A stretch of DNA of 20,463 nucleotides from a virus (IMGVR_UViG_3300008262_003509:1-20463), one strand, 5' to 3'. Counted from the first letter of the stretch, positions 6,567 through 13,928 are shown. The notes: a model not told the origin generated them from the letters alone. A program made the numbers and translations.

Positions 6567-7304
6567 TTATAGCCTTTCTAAACGTAAATTCTCAGTGTTT
6601 ATTATAATGTCTTTTAGTTGTGAGGTAATACAATCCTCATTCTCAAATGTTGAAAATGCATCGACCCCGTGTTTACTTTTTATGTGAATGCTGTTGTTTG
6701 CCCCAAATGTTAAAACAATAGTCTCATCTGCGGTTTTAACTATGGTTTTTAATTCTCGCATTTCTCCATGTTTTATTCTAAAACTGGAAATTTTATCTAT
6801 TAGATAACTACCCGCATTAGAAACATAAAATTGATTATCGCTACCTTTTATATAATTGTCAATGGACATTATATGAGGAATCCATTCAGAAATCAATCCC
6901 TTTTCTATAGTCCAGTCATGTAAAATGCTAATTATATTTTCTTTAAAGGGTTCCAAAATATCAAAAACTTTTGAATACCTATACTGACTTAAGATAAAGA
7001 TAGGAATTCGCTTGGAAACAGACCAATCCTTGGCAGCTAGTTTTTCTTTAGCATCAGAGAATCCTTTTTCTACAAAAATAATATTTGGATTGAATCTACT
7101 CGAATGAATAATATCTGCAAGATGATCTTTAGTTGCAGATGCTATAAAAACAGGTATTCTTTGTTTTTGATTAGAAACATTTTCTCTGGTAAACTTTGTT
7201 GCCAGAGGATTATTTCCTATAAGAATAGATTCAAATCCAAATGATTTAAGTTTAATTTGTAGTAACTGAGACCATTTACCTGATCCATAAATTACTGCAT
7301 GCAA
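6567..7304 (-). CDS. Gfo/Idh/MocA-like Rossmann protein
   Basis: 245 aa from a TTG start at 7304, chosen because GGAG lies 7 nt upstream and no in-frame ATG is near; it overlaps the methyltransferase end by 13 nt. The N-terminus is a Rossmann start (VIYGSGKWSQLL). VFIASATKDH and FVEKGFS occupy the places of the conserved (S/T)P..H and EKP motifs of Gfo/Idh/MocA oxidoreductases, although the EKP proline is replaced by Gly. It is shorter than typical members (about 330-350 aa), and the C-terminal half is poorly recognisable. A sugar oxidoreductase acting on a nucleotide-sugar intermediate fits its neighbours; a degenerate or non-catalytic homologue is possible. Confidence 0.7.
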   Translation of the reverse strand: MHAVIYGSGKWSQLLQIKLKSFGFESILIGNNPLATKFTRENVSNQKQRIPVFIASATKDHLADIIHSSRFNPNIIFVEKGFSDAKEKLAAKDWSVSKRIPIFILSQYRYSKVFDILEPFKENIISILHDWTIEKGLISEWIPHIMSIDNYIKGSDNQFYVSNAGSYLIDKISSFRIKHGEMRELKTIVKTADETIVLTFGANNSIHIKSKHGVDAFSTFENEDCITSQLKDIIINTENLRLERL

Positions 7305-8425
7305 AGAATTTCTCCAGTATGTCCACGTTCTACAAGTTTACGCTTAATATCTTCGTAAACATTCCATGCTGTAATTAATACTAGAGCATTCTTATCCATG
7401 TTCTCTGGCTGGGTAATCATGATATTTGTTCCGGGGAAATAGCAACCCTGCTTTAACTCATTATCATCAACTACTCCGATAAGTTTTTCATCAACCATAT
7501 CTAAAGTATAAAGAGCGGTGACTGCTTTAGCTGCTGCTCCATATGCAATAAATTGTCTATCTCCGATTAATTGCTTCATTTTAGTTTGGCGAGCTGCAAT
7601 TAAGTCAACGACATTTTCAAATGAATTCGAATCTAGAGATTCTAAAGGTATCTCAGAAGTTCCTTCTTTTTTCCTAACATATGCTCTGAAGCTAATACCA
7701 TGAGTGTTAATCATGTGTACGCTTTCAACAACTAGCCCATGTGCCTCGCATAATTTTGAGAATGAATGTGGTGTGTAATAATCAATATGTTCATGATAAA
7801 CATTGTCAAGATATTTACCCGAAGAAATTCCATCACGATGCCCACACTCTGCAACAAGAAGACCATTTGGCTTTAGAGCCATAGAAATGCCTTCCATCAC
7901 ATCATGCATATCAGGAATATGTGCTAGAACATTATTAGCACATACTACATCGAAGTAATTTCTCCATTCATTGTTATCGACTAACTTTGTGCTGAAGAAA
8001 TCTGTGTAGACAGGAATTTTATTTTCTACATGATCTCGTTTTAGATATTCTGATGGTTCAACACCATATACAATCCACTTTTTATCTTTAAATTGCTGCA
8101 GCAAGTACCCATCATTACTACCAATTTCCAAAACCGAACCTGGGGTATCATAAAAACCAGATACGGTGTTAGCATATTCAGCAAAATGATTTCTAAATGA
8201 ATTAGAAACACCTGACTTGTATCTGTAGGTTGAGAATACTGTATTTGGTTCAGGTGCAGAGGCTAACTGCAAATGTCCGCAGTTAGAACAATAATTTAGT
8301 TCTAAGGGAAACTTGTCATAGTTAGGTTCATAGAATAAAGCATTGGCTACCGGAGAATCCGGTAAGGATAACCAAGGCTCTAACTTATCATTTCCGCAGC
8401 AGCGGCATACATCATACGTTTTCAT
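7292..8425 (-). CDS. SAM-dependent sugar C-methyltransferase
   Basis: 377 aa from the ATG at 8425. A longer frame from 8467 exists, but its extra 14 residues overlap the upstream cupin and do not look like the family. The N-terminal zinc domain has C7/C10 and C46/C49 (YDVCRCCGN, NYCSNCGHLQL), followed by the YRYKSGVS signature. The SAM site is EIGSNDG at 100-106. The C-terminal domain (FIAYGAAAKAVTAL, GVVDDN, ending in ILITAWN-like VLITAWN) matches NovU/TylC3-type C-methyltransferases, which methylate C-3 of 4-keto-sugar nucleotides. With a cupin, a Gfo/Idh-like enzyme and an ArnA-like enzyme around it, a branched or methylated sugar is the likely product. The start overlaps the cupin stop by 14 nt, implying coupling. 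Confidence 0.88.
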   Translation of the reverse strand: MKTYDVCRCCGNDKLEPWLSLPDSPVANALFYEPNYDKFPLELNYCSNCGHLQLASAPEPNTVFSTYRYKSGVSNSFRNHFAEYANTVSGFYDTPGSVLEIGSNDGYLLQQFKDKKWIVYGVEPSEYLKRDHVENKIPVYTDFFSTKLVDNNEWRNYFDVVCANNVLAHIPDMHDVMEGISMALKPNGLLVAECGHRDGISSGKYLDNVYHEHIDYYTPHSFSKLCEAHGLVVESVHMINTHGISFRAYVRKKEGTSEIPLESLDSNSFENVVDLIAARQTKMKQLIGDRQFIAYGAAAKAVTALYTLDMVDEKLIGVVDDNELKQGCYFPGTNIMITQPENMDKNALVLITAWNVYEDIKRKLVERGHTGEILCMQ

Positions 8426-8804
8426 ATTGTTCGTGCAATGGAGTAATCTTAACAATGTCCTCATCATATGTCATAGCATCTCTTTTATGCTCGGACACTA
8501 CAACCATAGTTGAATCATCAGTAAAAACCATCTCATGATCAATTAAAGGACCTGTCTTAAAAAGATCTCCTGCTACGAACTGTTCTTTGTGAATTTTAGT
8601 TTCACCGTGATTACGCCAATAGTAATCCATAGTACCTGTTACTAAAAAACAAGTGTGTGTATCTGTTTTATGATAATGATTGGCACGTAAAGCGCCTTTC
8701 TTTGACCAAATCATTTGTACATTTGCGAAGTCATGAACGATGGGTAAAATTTTACCGCGATGATCTTCAAAACCTTCTTCAAGCTGAAGTTTATGAGTTT
8801 CCAT
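8412..8804 (-). CDS. Sugar-nucleotide cupin (RmlC/WxcM-like)
   Basis: 130 aa, ATG start with AAAGGA upstream. A single cupin domain: GFEDHRGKILPI start, ANHYHKTDTH metal-binding-like motif (around residues 41-50), LVTGTMDYYW strand and AGDLFKTGPLIDH second motif. This layout is typical of RmlC-like, WxcM and FdtA-type sugar-nucleotide isomerases or epimerases of 4-keto-deoxysugars. It is first in the tightly packed cassette with the C-methyltransferase. The precise reaction cannot be read from sequence, and a non-enzymatic sugar-binding cupin remains possible. Confidence 0.78.
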   Translation of the reverse strand: METHKLQLEEGFEDHRGKILPIVHDFANVQMIWSKKGALRANHYHKTDTHTCFLVTGTMDYYWRNHGETKIHKEQFVAGDLFKTGPLIDHEMVFTDDSTMVVVSEHKRDAMTYDEDIVKITPLHEQYENV

Positions 8805-8813
8805 AATTTCCTT

Positions 8814-9353
8814 TCAAGTAGTTACATACCAACTAGGCACGAATCGTTTTTTCCATGAAGCTAAGTGTTGCTTGTCTCCTATGTAATAATTTTTATAGGA
8901 TTGAATACTATTACTAGGTACTTTGTATTTATCAGGCATAGCAGGAGTAGGTTCAGTAAATACTCCTTGCGGAATGTTATTCGGTAATCTTTTAAAATAC
9001 ATCGCCATTCTTTCTGCAGAATGATTCTTGCCATATCTAAAGGTATACTCACCTAAAAGACTTAACCATAAAGAATTTAGCCATGTATAATTTTCTGAGG
9101 ATGCTCTGGTCCAAATACCTGATGGATGGTTTATGTGGCTAGCTTTCCATAGGACAGGTTCACGTTCGTCATCCAATAACCAACGTTTAATATTTCTTCC
9201 GTTTGCGGTTTTACCGTAGTAGGGAGTACCGTCAAGTACTCTATGTGCAGTAGACATTAATTGCCCATACTCTAAAATCATCTTAACTACATGTTTATCG
9301 TTATGTAGTTCAGCACACTTCACAGGATCATTATGTAGATAGAATATATTCAT
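8814..9353 (-). CDS. Conserved phage protein with DKHVVKM motif, unknown
   Basis: 179 aa, ATG start overlapping the preceding stop by 4 nt (ATGA), so probably translated by coupling. The N-terminus MNIFYLHNDPVKCAEL, then DKHVVKMILEYGQLMSTAHR, belongs to a family I recognise only as conserved in phages and some bacteria. HINHPSGIWTRASSENYTWL is a second conserved block, and the protein ends WKKRFVPSWYVTT. It is rich in His, Trp and Tyr. There is no signal peptide or membrane segment. Enzymatic activity is suspected from conserved polar residues but not assigned. Confidence 0.78.
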   Translation of the reverse strand: MNIFYLHNDPVKCAELHNDKHVVKMILEYGQLMSTAHRVLDGTPYYGKTANGRNIKRWLLDDEREPVLWKASHINHPSGIWTRASSENYTWLNSLWLSLLGEYTFRYGKNHSAERMAMYFKRLPNNIPQGVFTEPTPAMPDKYKVPSNSIQSYKNYYIGDKQHLASWKKRFVPSWYVTT

Positions 9354-9622
9354 GCGGGTTCGATAGACCTCAATATCTTATTGATTATTTGTTTTGTTCT
9401 TAAAGAGAACATATTAGAGGATTTTGCTTCTGATAAGCAATGTATAATATCATATGGATCACACTTTTCTATAGTAGAGTCTGTGATTCGTTCTTTAAGA
9501 TTACCAAAAATATTCATTACAGAAACAGTAATAAAGATCTCCTCTTCATTATATAATGAAATTTTGTACCCGTTGAACCATCGGGTGTATCTGTCCGGAA
9601 ATGTGTAAATTGTTGCGCTCAT
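9350..9622 (-). CDS. Small protein with sequestered start codon, unknown
   Basis: 90 aa, ATG at 9622 behind GGGAG at 8-nt spacing. The start codon and ribosome site lie within a perfect hairpin, next to a late-promoter-like box (see those entries). The protein has no recognisable family: a beta-rich first half (YTFPDRYTRWFNGYKISLY) and a helical second half. It overlaps the next gene by 4 nt. The leader architecture suggests its translation is held off on read-through early transcripts. Confidence 0.72.
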   Translation of the reverse strand: MSATIYTFPDRYTRWFNGYKISLYNEEEIFITVSVMNIFGNLKERITDSTIEKCDPYDIIHCLSEAKSSNMFSLRTKQIINKILRSIEPA

Positions 9623-9642
9623 ATCTCGGTCTCCCGAGATAT
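9621..9642 (-). promoter_or_regulatory. GNRA-capped hairpin burying RBS and start codon
   Basis: The transcript can form AUAUCUCGG-GAGA-CCGAGAUAU, a perfect 9-bp stem with a GAGA (GNRA-type) tetraloop. The GGGAG ribosome site spans the loop and stem top, and the A and U of the AUG at 9622-9620 are paired in the stem base. This geometry would block initiation on any transcript that contains the whole hairpin. Confidence 0.7.
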
Positions 9643-9647
9643 TTATT
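9640..9647 (-). promoter_or_regulatory. Late-promoter-like AATAAATA at the hairpin
   Basis: AATAAATA on the minus strand differs from TATAAATA at the first base. With T4 spacing transcription would begin near 9634, inside the 5' arm of the hairpin. The late mRNA would then lack the pairing partner but keep GGAG and the AUG, with a leader of about 12 nt, the same as predicted for the clear late promoter at 3226-3233. Confidence 0.45.
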
Positions 9648-9664
9648 AATTTGTGCAGAAAATA

Positions 9665-9970
9665 TCATAGTAATGTTCTCAAAATCTTAACCTCGTCTGA
9701 TGGGGCCAAATAGCATCTTGCAGAAAACTTCACGCTATAGTCCTGGGAAGAAGTCATTTTAGTAAATTCTATAAAATTATTGTCAATCATGCTTCGAACA
9801 AGATTCATCGCAAGATTTTCTTTTATCCATGTTTTTAGATTCGACTCATTCATTTGGGACATCTCAAGACTAGTTACAATCTTCTGAGCGATTACAAGTT
9901 TACCACCTATGGGTATATCTTTGTAAGTGACATCTACGGAATCTGTTAGGTAGTTATTAGTATAACTCAT
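9665..9970 (-). CDS. Conserved-looking small phage protein, unknown
   Basis: 101 aa, ATG start, 11 nt after the upstream stop; the ribosome site is weak. The sequence is amphipathic, with a helical centre (LKTWIKENLAMNLVRSMIDNNF) and a beta-like end (YSVKFSARCYLAP). No catalytic, membrane or metal-binding motif is visible. It lies in a chain of small phage genes downstream of DNA ligase. I do not recognise a family. Confidence 0.7.
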   Translation of the reverse strand: MSYTNNYLTDSVDVTYKDIPIGGKLVIAQKIVTSLEMSQMNESNLKTWIKENLAMNLVRSMIDNNFIEFTKMTSSQDYSVKFSARCYLAPSDEVKILRTLL

Positions 9971-9981
9971 TATATCAATTC

Positions 9982-10461
9982 TTATTCAGTATGTGGTGGC
10001 GATGGTGGCTCTGAATCAGATTTACGATATTCTTCAATACGTTCGTCAGGTACAACATAGGGGAAAGTTACAGGTAATCTTGATTCATAGCAGGTGTAAT
10101 AGGATTTATATTTTTCTCCTGTCTCCTTATCAGTATACCATTCCCAGAACACTCTACCGTCAATATCATACGCATCTCCGGTTGCGTCTTTAAATATTGA
10201 GGAGCATCGCTTATTCTGAAATAAGTTTCCGCCAATATCTGCCCATTCATCATCTTCACCCGTTAGCGGTGACAATGGTTTAAAATTAAATAGTTTCTTC
10301 AGACATTGAATCGCATAGCCAGCAGAGAATCCAGAATGACCTTCATCTCCAAACTCTTTTACCATATGTAACAAATGCTTACGCATCATACCATTATATT
10401 CATCTTCATCGGTCATGCCAATACGATCTAATTCTTTTTCTGCGTAATCAACTAGGCTCAT
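9982..10461 (-). CDS. Conserved phage protein (PLSPLTG / DDEW), unknown
   Basis: 159 aa, ATG start with AAGGA upstream, overlapping the end of the 50-aa gene by 14 nt. GDEGHSGFSA, PLSPLTGEDDEW, FQNKRCSSIF and RLPVTFPYVVP are blocks I recognise as conserved in a widespread phage protein of unknown function. The C-terminus is a short Pro/Glu/Ser tail. The GHSG plus the run of Asp/Glu/Trp suggests a folded soluble domain, not a membrane protein. No activity can be assigned. Confidence 0.82.
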   Translation of the reverse strand: MSLVDYAEKELDRIGMTDEDEYNGMMRKHLLHMVKEFGDEGHSGFSAGYAIQCLKKLFNFKPLSPLTGEDDEWADIGGNLFQNKRCSSIFKDATGDAYDIDGRVFWEWYTDKETGEKYKSYYTCYESRLPVTFPYVVPDERIEEYRKSDSEPPSPPHTE

Positions 10462-10600
10462 CAGTTTTCCTTGTAGTATAAAAATGATATAATTTTACAT
10501 AATGTGCGAACCTTATAGGTTCTTGCTCTGGATTAGGGCAATCTTTACCAAAATATGCTCTTATGTCCTCGTATATTTTTGTGGCTTCCTCGTCAGTCAT
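10448..10600 (-). CDS. 50-aa small phage protein, unknown
   Basis: ATG at 10600, TGA at 10450-10448. It overlaps the HAD gene stop by 8 nt and the next gene's start by 14 nt, filling the gap between them exactly. The product begins MTDEEATKIYEDIRAYFG and continues PNPEQEPIRFAHYVKLYHFY, a helical pattern like the many tiny proteins encoded between replication genes in T4-like phages. Coupled overlaps on both sides argue for real translation. Function is unknown. Confidence 0.72.
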   Translation of the reverse strand: MTDEEATKIYEDIRAYFGKDCPNPEQEPIRFAHYVKLYHFYTTRKTDEPS

Positions 10601-11072
10601 TTAACCAACTCTCTACAAATTGTATAGTTTCATTTGCATTAGTATGATGAACTGCAGCACCACCTGCTTTCTGAAATGCAGTAATAATACTCAATGTATC
10701 ATCAATCAATAAAGAATTTTTATTTGCATATCCCGGTTTATATTGTTTGCCAGGAACAAAGATCGCAGGATAGTTAATAGAGCGATCAGTTAACCATTTT
10801 TGTTTTTGATTGGATATACTGTTATGATCATTGAAGCCTCCGGTAGAAGATAGTATCGCTTTTTGTATATCCAAAGACTTTAGATAGTAAAGAAGACTTT
10901 GTGCTTCGGACATCCAATCAAAAGAAGCGAAATGCTCATCATCAATTAAAGTTCTCCACCTCTCACCAAATTTTTCATCTCGTTTTTCGCCAGGTTCGTG
11001 ATTGAAAAGCTCAATATATCGACGATTAAAGTCTGCTATTACACCATCCATGTCAATGTAAATAATTTTCAT
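10593..11072 (-). CDS. HAD-family 5'(3')-nucleotidase-like phosphatase
   Basis: 159 aa, ATG start overlapping the ligase end by 4 nt (ATGA). Motif I is YIDMDGVIADF (Asp7 nucleophile, Asp9 acid/base), motif II is LSSTGG and motif III is LIDDT. The length and the DMDGVIADF start fit the small deoxyribonucleotidase-like HAD proteins found in phages, which dephosphorylate (deoxy)nucleoside monophosphates or nucleic-acid ends. It lies directly after DNA ligase, so a nucleotide-pool or DNA-end role is plausible. The substrate cannot be read from sequence. Confidence 0.85.
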   Translation of the reverse strand: MKIIYIDMDGVIADFNRRYIELFNHEPGEKRDEKFGERWRTLIDDEHFASFDWMSEAQSLLYYLKSLDIQKAILSSTGGFNDHNSISNQKQKWLTDRSINYPAIFVPGKQYKPGYANKNSLLIDDTLSIITAFQKAGGAAVHHTNANETIQFVESWLND

Positions 11073-12394
11073 TTTATCTTTATAGAAACATCTGCAATAT
11101 CTTTATCTTCACGAAGTTCAATGAACACCGGAAGGAATAAGGACTCAACATTCCCACCTTTATCCTGTATACGTGCATTATATTTTACTGTAGCAATTTT
11201 TCCTATTACTTTTTTGGTATAAGCTTCTCTTTGTTCGTCACTATAACCTGATCCTACATTTACGCGAATTTTGCCATCGTCAGATTCGCATACCAGTGCA
11301 CCAAGTCGACCTTTGTTTTTACCTGTGCCTTCTTCCCAATCTACTACACGCAGATCACACTCAAGTTCACCCTTAAATTTAATTTGCCCCTTCGATCGTT
11401 TGTCTTCCCAAATACCATTCTTTGATTTTAGAATAGTACCTTCTTGACCTTCAGCAAGAAACTTCTCAAAAATTCTTTGCGCGGTATATAGGTTATCTAC
11501 TTCTTTAGTCCATACTAGATCAATGTAGATTCCGAATTGTGGGAATAAACTTTTGACATGGGATATAGCATTAGATACTTTAGCTAATCTAATATTGTAT
11601 GCCTCATCACTAACGCCCTTAGTGAAATCCTCATACGATATAGCATCCCATAGTGTAGCTCTTACCTGCAAAGCCTCATCATTAGACATGGTTCCTTTGA
11701 TGGATTTTGACAAGATACCATTGCCTGTTTGTCTGTTGACGGGTTTGCCTGCAAAATCTGCAACAAGCAGTTCGCCATCAAACACCATATCCTGTTTATA
11801 GTGTTCTGCTAGTTTAACAAAAGGAACTGCGAAAGATTTATTTGGAATACTAAGCTCTTTGCCATTACGAGATCTAAACTCTACTTCTCCGTTTTTAACA
11901 ATTGCGTTGAATCGCATTCCGTCGAGCTTAAGCTGTACGAGAGCCGGCCATTGGATTTTATCAACGAGCTTTTGGTCGTATCCAGAAGCCAACATAACCG
12001 GGTACGTCGAGACAAGACCTGGCCAAATTTTGTTTGCTGTTGCTTCTGATACCCCGCATCGGAGATCTTTTGCAATAATACGCTCAATGATTTTTGCATC
12101 CTCAGGTTCCAGTTTAGATAGTACTGTAGTTAAGTGTTCAATTGCTGCATTGCCTGTTACCTCACGGCTGGATAACCTAGATAGCTGATCCATTCCTTCT
12201 TGTAAAGCCCAATAAGGTGCATTGGATTCATACTTCGGAATTTTTCTAATATAAAATTGAACAAATGGGTCTAATGCCAAATAAAACACTCGTTGTAGTA
12301 TTTCGTTTGACTTGTTCTTAATTAGAATCGCCTCTTTCGCAAGGCGAGAATTATCCGAAGCAAGCTGATCAAAAATATTATAAATTTGGCTCAT
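11069..12394 (-). CDS. ATP-dependent DNA ligase (T4 gp30-like)
   Basis: 441 aa, ATG start with a strong AGGAGG site about 6 nt upstream. Nucleotidyltransferase motifs appear in order: I VQLKLDGMRF with adenylated Lys156, III VFDGELLV, IV EGTILKS and V IKFKGELECD. The N-terminal helical domain and C-terminal OB-fold are both present, and length is a little under T4 gp30 (487 aa). It seals nicks in replication, repair and recombination using ATP. It has its own near-perfect sigma70 promoter, so it is probably an early gene, and its stop overlaps the start of the HAD gene. Confidence 0.96.
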   Translation of the reverse strand: MSQIYNIFDQLASDNSRLAKEAILIKNKSNEILQRVFYLALDPFVQFYIRKIPKYESNAPYWALQEGMDQLSRLSSREVTGNAAIEHLTTVLSKLEPEDAKIIERIIAKDLRCGVSEATANKIWPGLVSTYPVMLASGYDQKLVDKIQWPALVQLKLDGMRFNAIVKNGEVEFRSRNGKELSIPNKSFAVPFVKLAEHYKQDMVFDGELLVADFAGKPVNRQTGNGILSKSIKGTMSNDEALQVRATLWDAISYEDFTKGVSDEAYNIRLAKVSNAISHVKSLFPQFGIYIDLVWTKEVDNLYTAQRIFEKFLAEGQEGTILKSKNGIWEDKRSKGQIKFKGELECDLRVVDWEEGTGKNKGRLGALVCESDDGKIRVNVGSGYSDEQREAYTKKVIGKIATVKYNARIQDKGGNVESLFLPVFIELREDKDIADVSIKIK

Positions 12395-12413
12395 TATTTC
12401 CTCCTATAGCCAT

Positions 12414-12442
12414 ATTATAACACCTAATGATTAAGTTGTCAA
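12414..12442 (-). promoter_or_regulatory. Consensus sigma70 early promoter for DNA ligase
   Basis: The minus strand reads TTGACA (12442-12437), a 17-nt spacer ending in TGT, then TATAAT (12419-12414). It is a perfect -35 and -10 plus extended TG. The start site would be near 12407, giving a leader of about 13 nt ahead of the ligase ATG. Two more such promoters are in the window. Confidence 0.92.
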
Positions 12443-12633
12443 GTTCTAATGAAAGGATCATAATTAGTTGTTATTGAAAAAACAACCTTATATTTTTTCT
12501 CTTCAGAAATGGCTTTTTCTTTGACTTTTTCAACGGCTTCAAGATTTTTGTAGACACCTAAAATAGATTTTCTCTTTACCCGATTAATCTTATCTAAGTA
12601 TTTGGCTTCTACAATGAATTGATTTGCAATCAT
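12439..12633 (-). CDS. 64-aa basic protein, unknown
   Basis: ATG at 12633 overlapping the previous stop by 4 nt (ATGA). The product is Lys-rich and contains VEAKYLDKINRVKRKS and a charged helix VEKVKEKAISEEKKYKV, then a short beta strand. Its end overlaps the -35 box of the ligase promoter. No family is recognised; a small nucleic-acid-binding protein is possible from charge alone. Confidence 0.65.
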   Translation of the reverse strand: MIANQFIVEAKYLDKINRVKRKSILGVYKNLEAVEKVKEKAISEEKKYKVVFSITTNYDPFIRT

Positions 12634-12887
12634 GCTGTCCCCAAAATATTGCTAGGGTCATATTCATATTCATTAAGGGTGAAGTTATTTTCATCATTAA
12701 TTACAATTTCTTCTTCTGGTACTATTGCAATCTCACCTAAAAAAGAATATCCGGTTCCTCGAATAAACATATCAAACTCTTTAACAACTGCATCCAAAGT
12801 TTCACAGGTAAACTCTTTTGTTAGTTTGGACCCTGTTTTGTAACCATTAAGATCTAAGTCCTCGGAAATGAATGTGAATTTAGGCAT
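12630..12887 (-). CDS. Conserved small T4-like phage protein, unknown
   Basis: 85 aa, ATG start overlapping the dsbA-like gene by 8 nt. It is acidic, and its centre (VKEFDMFIRGTGYSFLGEIAIV) resembles a family of short proteins encoded near replication genes in cyanophage-type myoviruses. It has a ferredoxin-like alternation of strands and one helix but no Cys or catalytic motif. It sits where T4 has the gp33 late-transcription gene after dsbA, but I see no similarity to gp33. Confidence 0.72.
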   Translation of the reverse strand: MPKFTFISEDLDLNGYKTGSKLTKEFTCETLDAVVKEFDMFIRGTGYSFLGEIAIVPEEEIVINDENNFTLNEYEYDPSNILGTA

Positions 12888-13158
12888 ATTGTTTGCTCAT
12901 AGTAGTTGTCTGTGTAATAGTTTCATAGAGAGTTTCAAACTCTTCATGACTTTGAACTTCTTGTTGGAAATTCTGCTTGTGATATACCTTCGCTAATTTA
13001 CGGAAGGTCTTCTTAGAAAGATTCTGTTCCTCGCAAATAGTATTGATGGCATTTTTGATGAAATCTCGCTCACTCTCAATACGAGTCATAGAATCACTAA
13101 TTTCTTTCATGCAATCGTAAATTGCTTTACGATCTGCAGGATTTGATGGTATGCTCAT
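12880..13158 (-). CDS. dsbA: DsbA-like double-stranded DNA-binding protein
   Basis: 92 aa, ATG start with AAGGAG about 7 nt upstream. The helical pattern and the block KTFRKLAKVYHKQNFQ match T4 DsbA (89 aa, with MFNRLLALYHKDN), and the C-terminal EEFETLYETI matches its EEVVELYDTV. T4 DsbA binds double-stranded DNA and stimulates late transcription. In T4 it lies right after rnh. Here rnh is upstream on the same strand with three genes inserted, so synteny is loosely kept. It starts within the end of the nucleotidyltransferase fusion gene (4-nt overlap). Confidence 0.8.
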   Translation of the reverse strand: MSIPSNPADRKAIYDCMKEISDSMTRIESERDFIKNAINTICEEQNLSKKTFRKLAKVYHKQNFQQEVQSHEEFETLYETITQTTTMSKQYA

Positions 13159-13928
13159 GTGGTTCTCCTTTCAATATCTTCTTCAATACAATTATCTCCA
13201 TATTGGATTTCTACAATCTTTAATGGAGTATTACCTTCATTACAAAGTTGATGCCATTCTGTAGTACTAACGTGTAAATGATCAAACTTATTATAGATGC
13301 CTTTTAGTACCGTGTCGGTCTTGCGGGCATCAATAGTATATACAGTTGCTGTTCCTTCTGCCACAAACCAGTGTTCTGATCGTTGAAAATGTTTCTGCAT
13401 ACTAAGACACTTACCTGGCTCTACAGTAAGTTCTTTTACCTTAACTTCTTGTCCATAGTTATGTAAAGTCCTGTAGTATCCCCATGGACGATCTGTCTTA
13501 GGCGATTTCCATTCTTCTAATATCCAAGAGCTAGAATTCTTTTTATCCTCACCGCCAATACCAAAAGCAAATTCCAAATTATTATCTTGAATATCCATTT
13601 CTGGAATATTTGTTCTTGTTCTATCTCCACCATTCGCAAAAATGATTTTAGAACTAGGCCAGAACTCTCTTACTTTTCTAATTGCATCTTTTGCGCTACC
13701 ATCTGAGTCATCAAAATCTATGCACCAATCTACCATTCGAAGATTGTCTAGGATTTTTTGTCTTTCTACGAAAGGCATAAAGAATTTACCTTTTTTCCGA
13801 ATAAGCCAATCATCAGAATTTAGACCGGCGACTAGAGTATCACCTAAACTAGCTGCAGTTTTAAAATATGCAATATGTCCGGAGTGCAGAGGATCAAAGC
13901 CTCCGGTAACTAAAACGATTGTTCTCAT
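13155..13928 (-). CDS. Nucleotidyltransferase-mannose-6-P isomerase (cupin) fusion
   Basis: 257 aa from the ATG at 13928; a TTG codon just before is not preferred because the TGATG junction places the ATG on the upstream stop. Residues 1-140 are an HxGH nucleotidyltransferase: GGFDPLHSGH (HSGH 15-18), NGGDRT (99-104) and GGEDKKNSSSW (125-135), like the adenylyltransferase half of HldE/RfaE. Residues 146-257 are the cupin of type II mannose-6-phosphate isomerase (DRPWGYY, PGKCLSMQKH, RSEHWFV, TEWHQL, then EIQYGD), like the C-terminal part of ManC. The order resembles ManC, but with a different nucleotidyltransferase fold in front. It probably isomerises and activates a sugar phosphate; which nucleotide and sugar are unknown. 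It sits between phage replication genes. Confidence 0.88.
   Translation of the reverse strand: MRTIVLVTGGFDPLHSGHIAYFKTAASLGDTLVAGLNSDDWLIRKKGKFFMPFVERQKILDNLRMVDWCIDFDDSDGSAKDAIRKVREFWPSSKIIFANGGDRTRTNIPEMDIQDNNLEFAFGIGGEDKKNSSSWILEEWKSPKTDRPWGYYRTLHNYGQEVKVKELTVEPGKCLSMQKHFQRSEHWFVAEGTATVYTIDARKTDTVLKGIYNKFDHLHVSTTEWHQLCNEGNTPLKIVEIQYGDNCIEEDIERRTT

Noticed and set aside
6834-6862. TTGACA-N17-GATAAT on the minus strand inside the Gfo/Idh-like gene
   Set aside because: The -10 has one mismatch and lacks the TG extension of the three strong promoters. It sits mid-gene far from a start, so chance in AT-rich sequence is likely. It could still be an internal promoter for the ArnA-like gene.
8426-8467. 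14-residue N-terminal extension of the C-methyltransferase
   Set aside because: It lies wholly inside the cupin gene. The zinc-domain start MKTYDVCRCC at 8425 fits the family better.
11859-12188. Plus-strand open frames inside DNA ligase (also 11553-11801)
   Set aside because: They are shadows of the ligase coding frame. No ribosome site or plus-strand promoter is seen, and all confident genes are on the minus strand.
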